Shown here one piece after another: positions 54,004-62,655 of a DNA stretch of 64,000 nt. The stretch's first letter is position 1. The number at the start of each line of letters is the position of its first letter. Origin of the DNA: JAIBAJ01 sp965284645 (GTDB lineage Bacteria; Bacteroidota; Bacteroidia; JAIBAJ01); the NCBI GenBank assembly GCA_965284645.1, contig OZ260106.1:3410001-3474000 (forward strand), written 5' to 3'. The translations under genes and the position numbers were made by a program. The notes below the pieces were generated by a model. It was not told the origin of the DNA, searched no databases, and saw nothing but the letters and a program-made list of their open reading frames with translations.

Positions 54004-56446
54004 CAATCAACTTTAAGTTCAACTGCCTACGGGTTAAGTAGTTTGGTACGGCCCATTGGTTCCCATTTACATCACTAACCCAGAGGTATGAAATAACATT
54101 GTTGACCTGAAGCAGATTGAACACTTCCAAACTTAACCAAATATTCTTGAAGTATTTAAATGGATTTTTGGGGCCTAATTTCCTCCGTTCGCCCAAAAGT
54201 TGTTTTGAAAACCCTATATCTACACGTCGATAGGGAGGAATGCGTAGGGTGTCCTTATAGCGGTTATAATCGGGAGGACCAAAAGGCATCCCTGTGCCAA
54301 ACAAGAAATTCAAATGTACCTTCCAGGTGGGAAATTTCGGAATATAATCCTGGAAAAACATATTAAAATTAACCCTTTGATCGGTTGGCCGTGGAATATA
54401 GCCTGGATTTTGTATAACTCCATTTTCATCAACATAAGAATCATTCTGGATATCTTCGGCTGTTTTCATAACACTTAAACTAATCCAACTTTCGGCTCCT
54501 TTTGCCAATTCACCATTCAACCTAAAATCAATGCCAGTGGCATAACCTTTGGCCGAATTTTGGGCATAATACCGAATCCTTACATTATCGATTTCATAAG
54601 GAACGAGATCATTTAAAATCTTGTAATAGGCTTCCATCACAAACTTAAAGGGTCTGTTCCAAGCGGTAAAATTAAAGTCTGATCCCACTATGAAATGGAT
54701 ACTTTGCTGGGCTTTTACATTGCGGTTCACATTTCCATCCAAATCTCGCAACTCCCGGTAAAAAGGTGCTTGGTTATAAATTCCAGCTGATGCCCTAAAT
54801 AGCCAATCCCTTTTCCAGTTTTTGGGACGATATGAATAATTGGCCCTTGGACTCACTAAAACCTGATTGTTCAAATCCCAATAATTCACCCGAACACCCA
54901 CAGTTAATGCTGAAGAGGAGGAATCACTAAACAAAAAATTATGCTGTAGATACCCCATTACCCTGTTGGACGACAAGTCGGTCTTTCCAGATATGAGGCG
55001 GTATACATTAACCTCATTCATTGGCGGCTGTGGGATACTGTAATCGGCACTATCTTTATAATTCCATTCATGCAGTCGGTCTTGTATCCACTCATGCTGG
55101 TATTTTACACCCCAGAACCATTCATGGCGTTTCCCAAGGTTTTGCCCTTTATGCTCTGCATTCCAAATGGTGGCATCCAAGTAATTACGAGCATGATTTA
55201 AATAGCCACCCACACCAAGACTAGCAGTCTTTTGACCTAAATTATCAGAACCAAGGTTGTTTTCCAATTGATCCAAAAAGTATTGGCCCAACACATCAAA
55301 GGTTTCGTTTTCTTGGGAATGAAAAGCCGACGAGATAAATTTTAACCGTAGTTTGTCGTTTGGCTTATAAATGGCATATGCGGCTCCACTTACCGTATTA
55401 AACGAATTTACCTCCTGCCCTTCAAAGTACACGGTCAACTTTAGGGCCGAATTCACAGTTCCGAAAATACTTTCCTGGGTTTGAGGAATAAAACGATAAC
55501 TATTGCTGGTATAGTTGCCCATGAGGTTAAACTCCCACTTTTCGCTTATATCGTAACTTAACAAAGCTTGAAAATCTTGAAATACAGGAAAATAAGCTCC
55601 TTTGGTGTTAGTGGCAGCCAAAATATAACGGTTGCTTCGGTACCGGTAACCAGCCAAAAAGCGAAGTCTATGGTCTTTTGTTGCCCCTTCCAAATAAGCC
55701 GAACCGCCCAATAATGTTGCTTGAAAACCTCCAGCAAATTTGGTTGGCCTTTTGTATTGAATATCCAGCACACTGCTCATTTTATCGCCATACCGAGCGG
55801 CAAACCCACCAGCGGAGAACTTCACCCCCTGCACCAAATCAGGATTAATAAAACTCAAACCCTCCTGTTGTCCGGAACGCACTAAAAAGGGCCTGTAAAT
55901 CTCTACATCATTTATATAAACCAGATTCTCATCATAATTTCCTCCACGCACATTATACTGCGAACTCATTTCATTGTTTGAACTAACTCCGGGCAAAGTT
56001 TTAATTAAACTCTCCAAACTTCCGCCAGGTGTAGGAATTACCCCTGCATTCTTTACGTCCAAGGTTTTCATCCCTCCACCCCGCTCTCCTTTGTCTTCAA
56101 CCTGAACCCCATTAAGCAAATTGGCCTTAGCTTCTAGCTTAACATTTAGGTTAAACTTTTCATCTTCCTTTAACTTCAATTCAAACGATTGTACCGAATA
56201 ACCTAAAATACTAACCGATACAATAATCTTTTGGTTAGCAGGAACGGACAAGGAAAAGAAACCGTCACGATCGGAAGAAGTTCCATATTGAGTACCAGGT
56301 ACCGCTACATTGGCTGATTCAATCGGATTTTTCAAGGAATCCGTCAAACGGCCAAAAATGGTTGCAGTCTGAGCAAAGGATTCCCCCTTTCCCAAACTGA
56401 GAAACAAGCCTATTCCAAGGATTTGTAAGAGATTTTTAAACGTCAA
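53993..56446 (-). CDS. TonB-dependent receptor with carboxypeptidase-like N-terminal domain
   Basis: An outer-membrane transporter. The 817 residues open with a signal peptide (ending ESFAQ), a carboxypeptidase-D-like beta sandwich (about 28-112, IFGRLTDSLKNPIESANVAV), the plug domain (about 125-230, with SSQYNVRGGNYDEN), and a beta barrel ending LNLKLIVNF. No SusD partner is adjacent, so it is not a starch-utilisation-type pair. The substrate is unknown. Confidence 0.9.
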   Translation of the reverse strand: MTFKNLLQILGIGLFLSLGKGESFAQTATIFGRLTDSLKNPIESANVAVPGTQYGTSSDRDGFFSLSVPANQKIIVSVSILGYSVQSFELKLKEDEKFNLNVKLEAKANLLNGVQVEDKGERGGGMKTLDVKNAGVIPTPGGSLESLIKTLPGVSSNNEMSSQYNVRGGNYDENLVYINDVEIYRPFLVRSGQQEGLSFINPDLVQGVKFSAGGFAARYGDKMSSVLDIQYKRPTKFAGGFQATLLGGSAYLEGATKDHRLRFLAGYRYRSNRYILAATNTKGAYFPVFQDFQALLSYDISEKWEFNLMGNYTSNSYRFIPQTQESIFGTVNSALKLTVYFEGQEVNSFNTVSGAAYAIYKPNDKLRLKFISSAFHSQENETFDVLGQYFLDQLENNLGSDNLGQKTASLGVGGYLNHARNYLDATIWNAEHKGQNLGKRHEWFWGVKYQHEWIQDRLHEWNYKDSADYSIPQPPMNEVNVYRLISGKTDLSSNRVMGYLQHNFLFSDSSSSALTVGVRVNYWDLNNQVLVSPRANYSYRPKNWKRDWLFRASAGIYNQAPFYRELRDLDGNVNRNVKAQQSIHFIVGSDFNFTAWNRPFKFVMEAYYKILNDLVPYEIDNVRIRYYAQNSAKGYATGIDFRLNGELAKGAESWISLSVMKTAEDIQNDSYVDENGVIQNPGYIPRPTDQRVNFNMFFQDYIPKFPTWKVHLNFLFGTGMPFGPPDYNRYKDTLRIPPYRRVDIGFSKQLLGERRKLGPKNPFKYFKNIWLSLEVFNLLQVNNVISYLWVSDVNGNQWAVPNYLTRRQLNLKLIVNF

Positions 56447-56727
56447 CTTGTAAGAATTCAGAGTATAAGTTGGCTATGGCGGTTGAATTAAGTTGCAAAG
56501 AAACTAAAAAGGAAGCAATTTATTTTGAAACCATGCAATTATTTGAACAACTCGGTATTTTTGAATAGAACAACAAAGGCAAAACCCTCCATTCCTTTGC
56601 TTTCTGCGCCCTAAATACCGCCCCCTCCTCTTAAATTTCAAAATAAACGCACTTCTAAAAAATTGTTTAGGAACTGGAATGGTATTACTTGGCTTATACC
56701 TTTGGACGCTTCCAATTCATAAAACAG

Positions 56728-58164
56728 GTGAAACGTCTATATAAATTAATGTTGGGATCCTATGCTGGACCCTTCTTGGTCACCTTTTTTATTGCGGTAT
56801 TCGTTTTACTTATGCAATTCGTTTGGCTGTATATCGACGATCTTGTCGGAAAAGGGTTGGAATGGTACATCATCGGCGAATTTCTTTTCTACACTTCAGT
56901 TACCTTAGTTCCAATGGCATTGCCTTTGGCCATTCTGCTTTCATCGCTGATGACCTTCGGAAATTTGGCAGAACATTACGAATTGGTGGCCTTCAAATCC
57001 GCTGGCATTTCCTTACGAAAAGTTATGATGCCACTTATTTTGGTCGCTTGCCTCACCAGTATGGCTGCCTTTATGTTTTCAAACAACATCCTTCCTTGGG
57101 CTAAACTTAAAATGGGATCCATGTTATACGACATACGAAACAAAAAACCAGCCATCGATATTCGTCCGGGTTTTTTCTATTATGGTATCCAAAACTATGT
57201 GGTAAGGGCCCAAAGCAAAAGCGAAGATGGAAAATCCTTGTACAATATAATGTTGTATGATCATACCAAACACGACGGAAATACCAAAATTATCATTGCC
57301 AAAGAAGCCCAAATCATCAACGACCAAAGTAAAGGTTACTTAACCATGACTTTATTTGATGGGTACAGCTACGACGAAGCCGCTAGCAACAACAAAGACA
57401 ATCAAAAGGAAGCATACCCTTTAACACGCAGCAATTTCAAGGAATATGCCATTCGATTCGATATCTCACCCTTCAAAATTGAACGCACCGACGAAGGCCT
57501 TTTCAAAGACAACTACCAAATGCTGAACATGGGACAATTGCTCAAAAACAGCGATTCCCTTGAACAAAAGCTCCAGATCAGGTACCAAGAAATGGCCAAT
57601 AACCTTCGCAACAATTTTGCCTATCTTAACCCGCATCGCCAGGATATGAAGCCAAAATTTGTTCCAAAAGAAAAGGTTTTGAACAGCGATTTACTTTTAA
57701 ATTTCCCCTTTAAAGACCGTGAAAAAATAGTAGAAGCCGCATCCAGTCTAGCCAGAAGCAACATGACCTACATCGAATCAAACAAAGACGATTTTGATGG
57801 TCGTATCAAGCTAATCAACAAACATTACATTGAACTTCACCGAAAATTCACACTCAGTTTTGCCTGTTTGGTGCTCTTTTTTATCGGTGCGCCCCTAGGT
57901 GCCATCATTAAAAAAGGAGGCTTAGGTTTACCCATCGTGGTTTCTACCATTATCTTTATTTTCTTCCACATCATCTCCATTTCCATGGAAAAAACCGTCA
58001 AAGAAGGCGGCGCTGATCCAATTTGGGGCATGTGGACCCCCACTTTAATTTTCTTGCCTATTGGTATCTTCCTAACCATAAAAGCTACCACCGATTCAGC
58101 CTTGTTCGATATCGACAGCTATTTGAACCCCTTAAAACGCTTGATAGGACGGAAAACAAACTAA
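56728..58164 (+). CDS. LptF/LptG-family permease
   Basis: A membrane subunit of the LPS export ABC transporter LptB2FG. The GTG at 56728 is preferred because it yields MKRLYKLMLGSYAGPFL, the usual family opening; a TTG at 56689 would give 13 more residues. About 478 residues, with three membrane segments at the N-terminus (LLMQFVWLYIDDLVGKGLEW) and three at the C-terminus around a periplasmic domain. F and G cannot be told apart by eye. Confidence 0.88.
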   Translation: MKRLYKLMLGSYAGPFLVTFFIAVFVLLMQFVWLYIDDLVGKGLEWYIIGEFLFYTSVTLVPMALPLAILLSSLMTFGNLAEHYELVAFKSAGISLRKVMMPLILVACLTSMAAFMFSNNILPWAKLKMGSMLYDIRNKKPAIDIRPGFFYYGIQNYVVRAQSKSEDGKSLYNIMLYDHTKHDGNTKIIIAKEAQIINDQSKGYLTMTLFDGYSYDEAASNNKDNQKEAYPLTRSNFKEYAIRFDISPFKIERTDEGLFKDNYQMLNMGQLLKNSDSLEQKLQIRYQEMANNLRNNFAYLNPHRQDMKPKFVPKEKVLNSDLLLNFPFKDREKIVEAASSLARSNMTYIESNKDDFDGRIKLINKHYIELHRKFTLSFACLVLFFIGAPLGAIIKKGGLGLPIVVSTIIFIFFHIISISMEKTVKEGGADPIWGMWTPTLIFLPIGIFLTIKATTDSALFDIDSYLNPLKRLIGRKTN

Positions 58165-58210
58165 ATTTTCAAAGTTTTACAGTTAAACCTTATTCAGTTT
58201 TATTTCTTTT

Positions 58211-58360
58211 GGCGGGCCCCATTCGCAAAAAAAGTAGTGTTCTAAATAAATTTGAACCTGGCGAATGGTCGGGCTATCCGTTGCAAGTCCTCGGTCTGCT
58301 CCCCTCGAAAGTGTTCGAGGTGAGCATCCCTGTGGGCTTTACACTCCTATCCCTGCCCGA
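58211..58360 (-). repeat. Structured intergenic repeat, copy E (divergent)
   Basis: On the minus strand it runs CGGGCAGGGATAGGAGTGTA through GCGAATGGGGCCCGCC. Outer CGGGC/GCCCG pairs (58355-58359 with 58213-58217). Arm 1: GCTC-CCTCGAA pairs with TTCGAGG-GAGC with one mismatch (58298-58325). Arm 2 is a perfect 8-bp stem, CCATTCGC/GCGAATGG (58219-58226 with 58261-58268). It lies between convergent genes. Confidence 0.7.
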
Positions 58361-58468
58361 TATCCGCACTTAGTTTTACCTTGATAATCAACTTCGCAAT
58401 CCGCTCTTTAGTTTTGCCTAGGGTAAAATACCTATAGCATCAACAATCAATTAAGCGTTTTGAATCAT

Positions 58469-59023
58469 TTAAGGCTTTTGATCCAAATCGTTCAAACTAG
58501 CTGTTGGACCAAACATTTCAAGCGACCTTTTATTATAAGCTTTTGCAGCAGCTAGTGGTGTTTTAAATATACCAATAATGATGGGTTTTCCTTCATCATA
58601 AATAATGGCTTTGTAGCGTTTTGGTCCTTCTGTAACCACCCCTCTGTAACCTGTATCTCCTCCAACATTTTTTTGGTTGCGTCGCAATTGGTTCATGGTT
58701 ACCCATTCTAGGTTTTCCAACCTACAATCCAATGGATTTTTGTTTTTAAAGTGTACGAAAACCTTCTTTCCCGATTTTACCAATGGTTTGTCAACAAACT
58801 GCTCGGCAAGGTATTTATGGATATAGATGGTTTCCGAACTGGCCATCCCCCTTACCGATTTCAGTCTTTGAAAAAAAGCATATCCGTTCGAATGGGCCCT
58901 TAAGTGCTCAATCAATTGAATAGCCTGAAAATACTTGTTTCCAACGATGGCTTGGTAGCCCTTTTCATCCAGGATTAATTGGGCATCCTTATTGGTTAGT
59001 GCTATGGTATGGTATCCTTCCAC
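58469..59023 (-). CDS. HNH-like / AP2 domain DNA-binding protein
   Basis: A 184-residue protein with a GTG start just downstream of a promoter element. Residues 66-110 resemble the HNH_3 module of homing endonucleases (HKYLAEQFV, VHFKNKNPLDCRLENLEWVT), but the usual Asp before the His is Val. Residues 124-178 are a clear AP2 domain (GYRGVVTEGPKRYKAIIYD, then FKTPLAAAKAYNKR). Such pairs occur in mobile homing nucleases; nuclease activity is uncertain here and it may be a transcription factor. Upstream is the DnaQ/GIY-YIG gene, 160 bases away. Confidence 0.75.
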   Translation of the reverse strand: MEGYHTIALTNKDAQLILDEKGYQAIVGNKYFQAIQLIEHLRAHSNGYAFFQRLKSVRGMASSETIYIHKYLAEQFVDKPLVKSGKKVFVHFKNKNPLDCRLENLEWVTMNQLRRNQKNVGGDTGYRGVVTEGPKRYKAIIYDEGKPIIIGIFKTPLAAAKAYNKRSLEMFGPTASLNDLDQKP

Positions 59024-59028
59024 AACAG

Positions 59029-59036
59029 CAAAAATA
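59029..59036 (-). promoter_or_regulatory. -7 promoter element of the HNH/AP2 gene
   Basis: The minus strand reads TATTTTTG, an exact TAnnTTTG match, ending 5 bases before the GTG start. Confidence 0.35.
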
Positions 59037-59183
59037 ATATTATACGCATAAACTATTTAAAATTCCGCTGTTTTATATATGGCGCCATCGTAAATCCACC
59101 CTTTCCAAACATATCAGCCCAATGCAAGCTGTTCAACTTGGTTCTATTCCGTTTTCCCCATTCCTCCTCATTTGATTTGGCAC

Positions 59184-60554
59184 TTATTGGATAGGTTTAA
59201 TTTTGTTTAAACCATGCTGCCTAATCCAAGCTCGAATTAATTCATTGGCATCGGGGAAATCAAAATCGTTAACAATCAGGGATTTCAATTCTTCTAGGCT
59301 GCTGATGGATTGGCTTGAATCCACATAAGCATATCCCGCATAATGGTGGTTTTCGATTAATACGATAGCCCTTTCATCCATAAACCGGCCTCGATCAATC
59401 AGCATAAACGTAGGGTAAGGAAAATGGTATCCAGCCAAAATCCGCTTGGCCCGAATGGAATAGTCGATAGGTTCTTCTTCACCGGCACAAATGCCATTGC
59501 ACTGCTTGATTTGGTGATTAAAACAGATTGATCCTTCTTCCGTGAGGTGACAATAGCTGAGACAGAGGGTATGTTCTTCGATCCAGCGATCTAGTTTTTC
59601 GCGGGCACTGGTATAGTTGGGAAAATATTGCAAGGGCGACTTGGCGTCTTCGGAGGGTAGGATTTGAAAATGCACAATTCCATCCTTTTCCCAGGTATCG
59701 ATGGCATAGGCAAAATCTTCGGCCTTGCGTACCCTGTTGAATTTTGGCTTATGCTTTTTGATTTCGGACGATTCCATCAACAAAGCCACTAACTCACTGC
59801 CTGTTTCTACATAATCCACATCCATTAGCTCGGCCAGCATTTTCTTGTGCTTGGCCTCATCCGAACCAAAATGTTGGATGGCTCGCTGGTACATATTCCT
59901 GCTTTTGCCTACATATATTATCGCCTTGTCTTGGTTGAGGAAATAGTAAACCCCACATTCTTCAGGCAATTTTTTTAGGATATAATCTTTGATAGCATCC
60001 ACCTTTCGTGCCATTAGCTTTTCAACACCTTGGTTCTTGTATTGGGGATGATTGCTCTTTACCTGAATCAATAAATCAAATAGCTTGACCGTAGCTTCTG
60101 CATCAGCCAAAGCCCGGTGACGATCGTAAACTTCGATTCCAAGCGATTCGCACAATTTTCCCAAGCTATAGGAGCGTAATCCAGGAATTAATTTACGGCT
60201 TAACCTCACTGTGCAAAGTGTTTCGCGTCGGTACTTATACCCTAAGGAGCGAAATTCGTCCTGTACAAAACTATAATCGAAGCCTACGTTATGCGCTACA
60301 AAAATGGCATCTTCCGTCAATTCCAGCACCTTTTTGGCAATCTGCGGAAAAGTAGGAGCATCAGCCACCATTTCGTTGGTAATGCCCGAAATACGGGTAA
60401 AATACGAAGAAATGTGACATTCCGGATTCACCAAAGTGCTGTAACGTTCTACCACCTGCAAGCCATCGTGCACCAGAATGGCAATTTCGATAATACGGCC
60501 TTTCCGCAATTCGAATTTGCTACCACAGGTTTCGATATCGATAATAGCAAACAT
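59184..60554 (-). CDS. DnaQ-type exonuclease fused to a UvrC/Cho-like GIY-YIG nuclease
   Basis: A 456-residue two-nuclease fusion. The N-terminal DEDDh 3'-5' exonuclease (1-170) has IDIETCG, HNVGFDYSFV and HRALADAEAT. The GIY-YIG domain (about 195-285) has GVYYF, YVGKS, the catalytic Arg in MYQRAIQHF and the Glu in LMESSEIKKHKPKFN, resembling the first nuclease half of UvrC. The remaining 170 residues hold Cys (CHLTEEGSICFNHQIKQCNG). It is probably a repair nuclease. It starts 3 bases after the S24 repressor gene, so the two are one operon. Confidence 0.9.
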   Translation of the reverse strand: MFAIIDIETCGSKFELRKGRIIEIAILVHDGLQVVERYSTLVNPECHISSYFTRISGITNEMVADAPTFPQIAKKVLELTEDAIFVAHNVGFDYSFVQDEFRSLGYKYRRETLCTVRLSRKLIPGLRSYSLGKLCESLGIEVYDRHRALADAEATVKLFDLLIQVKSNHPQYKNQGVEKLMARKVDAIKDYILKKLPEECGVYYFLNQDKAIIYVGKSRNMYQRAIQHFGSDEAKHKKMLAELMDVDYVETGSELVALLMESSEIKKHKPKFNRVRKAEDFAYAIDTWEKDGIVHFQILPSEDAKSPLQYFPNYTSAREKLDRWIEEHTLCLSYCHLTEEGSICFNHQIKQCNGICAGEEEPIDYSIRAKRILAGYHFPYPTFMLIDRGRFMDERAIVLIENHHYAGYAYVDSSQSISSLEELKSLIVNDFDFPDANELIRAWIRQHGLNKIKPIQ

Positions 60555-60557
60555 AGC

Positions 60558-61331
60558 TTACATACGCTTTTGGATCTCTTTTACTTCCACCTGCAAGCTA
60601 TGCAACAACGACAAAATACTTTCTGGGTTCAGTTCCTCGGCTTTATACGGACCTATATTAATGGCGCAGGTGTATTCCCATAGTTCCAACACCTCCTCGG
60701 CCGAAACGGTATAAGTTCGGTAGGCCTTATTATCAGAATGTAGGTATAACTTAGCTGGATTGGTTTTATCCTTTTCGATGCGCTTATACACAAAACCATC
60801 GCTTTTGGTCACGACAATGTAGGTGGCCTTATCTTTCACTTCGGTCAAACTTTCCACATAACGAGCTACTACATAGCTGCCATCGCGCAGGGGCGGCATG
60901 GAATCGCCAATGATGGGAAAGGCTCGGTGTTTACCTGTAGGAACAAAAGGCAGTTTCATACTGAGGAGCTGTTCGATGAACTCAGGATCAGAATAACCGC
61001 CTACATACCCCGCCCGAGCTTTGATAGGCACCACCTCAATCAAATCCTTACCTTCCTTATCGACCAGGATAGGAAACAGCAGTCGGTTTTCGCCCACTTT
61101 AATCAAATCTTGGGGCTGTTCCACCTTACGCAAGTCGGCATTAACCAAGGCATCTATCGAAACGTGAAAATGCTTAGACAATTTGCGCAACATCTCGATA
61201 GGGGGCTCGCTTCGGCCTTCTTCGTACGAACCGATACGGGAACGGTTCACGCCCAAGGCTTCGGCCAGCGCTTCTTGACTTTGGTTCTGTAACTTCCTGA
61301 GATAGGCTATGTTAGAAGCTATGTTTTCCAT
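60558..61331 (-). CDS. LexA-like XRE/S24 self-cleaving repressor
   Basis: A 257-residue repressor. The HTH (about 6-60, SQEALAEALGVNRSRIGSYE) is followed by an S24 peptidase domain. Expected cleavage is at Ala107-Gly108 (KARAGYVGG); the catalytic Ser is S144 (IIGDSMPP) and Lys K183 (VYKRI). On DNA damage such proteins cleave themselves. It probably controls its own operon and the divergent polymerase genes through sites in the 66-bp gap. Confidence 0.92.
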   Translation of the reverse strand: MENIASNIAYLRKLQNQSQEALAEALGVNRSRIGSYEEGRSEPPIEMLRKLSKHFHVSIDALVNADLRKVEQPQDLIKVGENRLLFPILVDKEGKDLIEVVPIKARAGYVGGYSDPEFIEQLLSMKLPFVPTGKHRAFPIIGDSMPPLRDGSYVVARYVESLTEVKDKATYIVVTKSDGFVYKRIEKDKTNPAKLYLHSDNKAYRTYTVSAEEVLELWEYTCAINIGPYKAEELNPESILSLLHSLQVEVKEIQKRM

Positions 61332-61379
61332 TTGCTACAATTTTCAGCAAACATAAGCCATTTTTTGTAGCAATCTTTG
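61332..61379. promoter_or_regulatory. Divergent promoter/operator region of the SOS-like locus
   Basis: TTGCTACAA (61332-61340) and TTGTAGCAA (61365-61373) are exact inverted repeats with centres 33 bp apart, about three helical turns. A minus-strand -7 element TATGTTTG (61348-61355) for the repressor lies between them. For dinB AATCTTTG (61372-61379) overlaps the second half-site. They are likely binding sites of the S24 repressor. Confidence 0.6.
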
Positions 61380-61397
61380 CAGAAAGGAAATTTTTTT

Positions 61398-62543
61398 ATG
61401 CCCATCGATCGCACCATCGTTCATTTCGACCTCGACACCTTCTTTGTGTCGGTGGAGCGGCTAAAGGATAGTTCCTTGAACGGGAAGCCTGTAATTGTGG
61501 GCGGAAACGGCGACCGAGGAGTGGTAGCCTCCTGCAGTTACGAGTGTCGGAAATACGGTGTACATGCGGCCATGCCCGGACGACTGGCCAAGCAACTTTG
61601 TCCGGATGCCATCTTTATCCGCGGCGATATGGATATGTATTCCAAGTATTCCAACATGGTAACCGAAATCATCGATTCTAAGGCGCCGGTGGTAGAGAAG
61701 GCTAGTATCGATGAGCATTACTTGGACATTTCGGGTATGGATAAGTTTTTTGGTTCGGCCTTGTGGACCAAGGAACTGCGCGAAACTATTATACAAGAAA
61801 CGGGTTTACCCATTTCGTATGGACTTTCGATCAACAAAACCGTGGCCAAGGTTGCCACTGGCATTGCCAAACCCAATGGTGCCAAAGTGGTGGATTATGG
61901 TTTAGAAAAAGGCTTTCTGCATCCACTGCCCATCCAAAAAATACCCGGCATAGGCGAAAAAACAACGAATACCTTGCGTAACATGGGCGTACAACGGATT
62001 GGAACCGTGCAGGAAATGCCCATGGAACTGCTGCAAAAGGCCTTTGGCGAAAACGGAATCAGCATTTGGAAAAAGTGCAATGCCATCGATATGGCACCGG
62101 TTGAACCTTACCGTGAACAAAAAAGCATGAGCACGGAAGAAACCTTCCACCAAGACACCACCGATATGACCCTTTTGCGCAACACCTTAATTATGATGGT
62201 GGACAAGCTTTGCTTCGAATTGCGTTCCCAACGTAGGGTAACGGGCTGTATCACCCTCAAAATACGGTATACCGATTTCGAAACCCACACCTTTCAAAGT
62301 CGGATTTCCTACACAGCCTCCGACCATGTGCTAATCGGAAAAGCCTTGGAGCTGTTCCAGAAAAACTATTCCCGACGAATTCTGATACGCCTCATCGGTA
62401 TCAAGTTTAGCCACCTGGTATCGGGCTTCAATCAAATCAACCTATTCGAAGATAGTGCACATACCATAGGACTGTACCAAGCCATTGACAAGATGCGACG
62501 ACGGTTTGGCGTTGATTCGGTGATGCGCTGCATCGGACTTTAG
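61398..62543 (+). CDS. dinB: Y-family DNA polymerase (DinB/Pol IV type)
   Basis: A translesion polymerase. The ATG at 61398 gives 381 residues; a TTG seven codons upstream adds a non-conserved stretch. Catalytic motifs are present: HFDLDTFFVSVE at the N-terminus and KASIDEHYLD in the palm, followed by a helix-hairpin-helix (IPGIGEKTTNTLRNMGV) and a little-finger domain. It diverges from the S24 repressor gene. Confidence 0.93.
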   Translation: MPIDRTIVHFDLDTFFVSVERLKDSSLNGKPVIVGGNGDRGVVASCSYECRKYGVHAAMPGRLAKQLCPDAIFIRGDMDMYSKYSNMVTEIIDSKAPVVEKASIDEHYLDISGMDKFFGSALWTKELRETIIQETGLPISYGLSINKTVAKVATGIAKPNGAKVVDYGLEKGFLHPLPIQKIPGIGEKTTNTLRNMGVQRIGTVQEMPMELLQKAFGENGISIWKKCNAIDMAPVEPYREQKSMSTEETFHQDTTDMTLLRNTLIMMVDKLCFELRSQRRVTGCITLKIRYTDFETHTFQSRISYTASDHVLIGKALELFQKNYSRRILIRLIGIKFSHLVSGFNQINLFEDSAHTIGLYQAIDKMRRRFGVDSVMRCIGL

Positions 62544-62655
62544 CCTGCTTTCGCTCCTTTTTACCCAGCAACCAGCCCCCTCCCTACTCCACTCTATTAA
62601 TTAACTAAAAAGTTTAAATAAACCTATTTAAAAATCTGTTTTAAAATATTATAAG

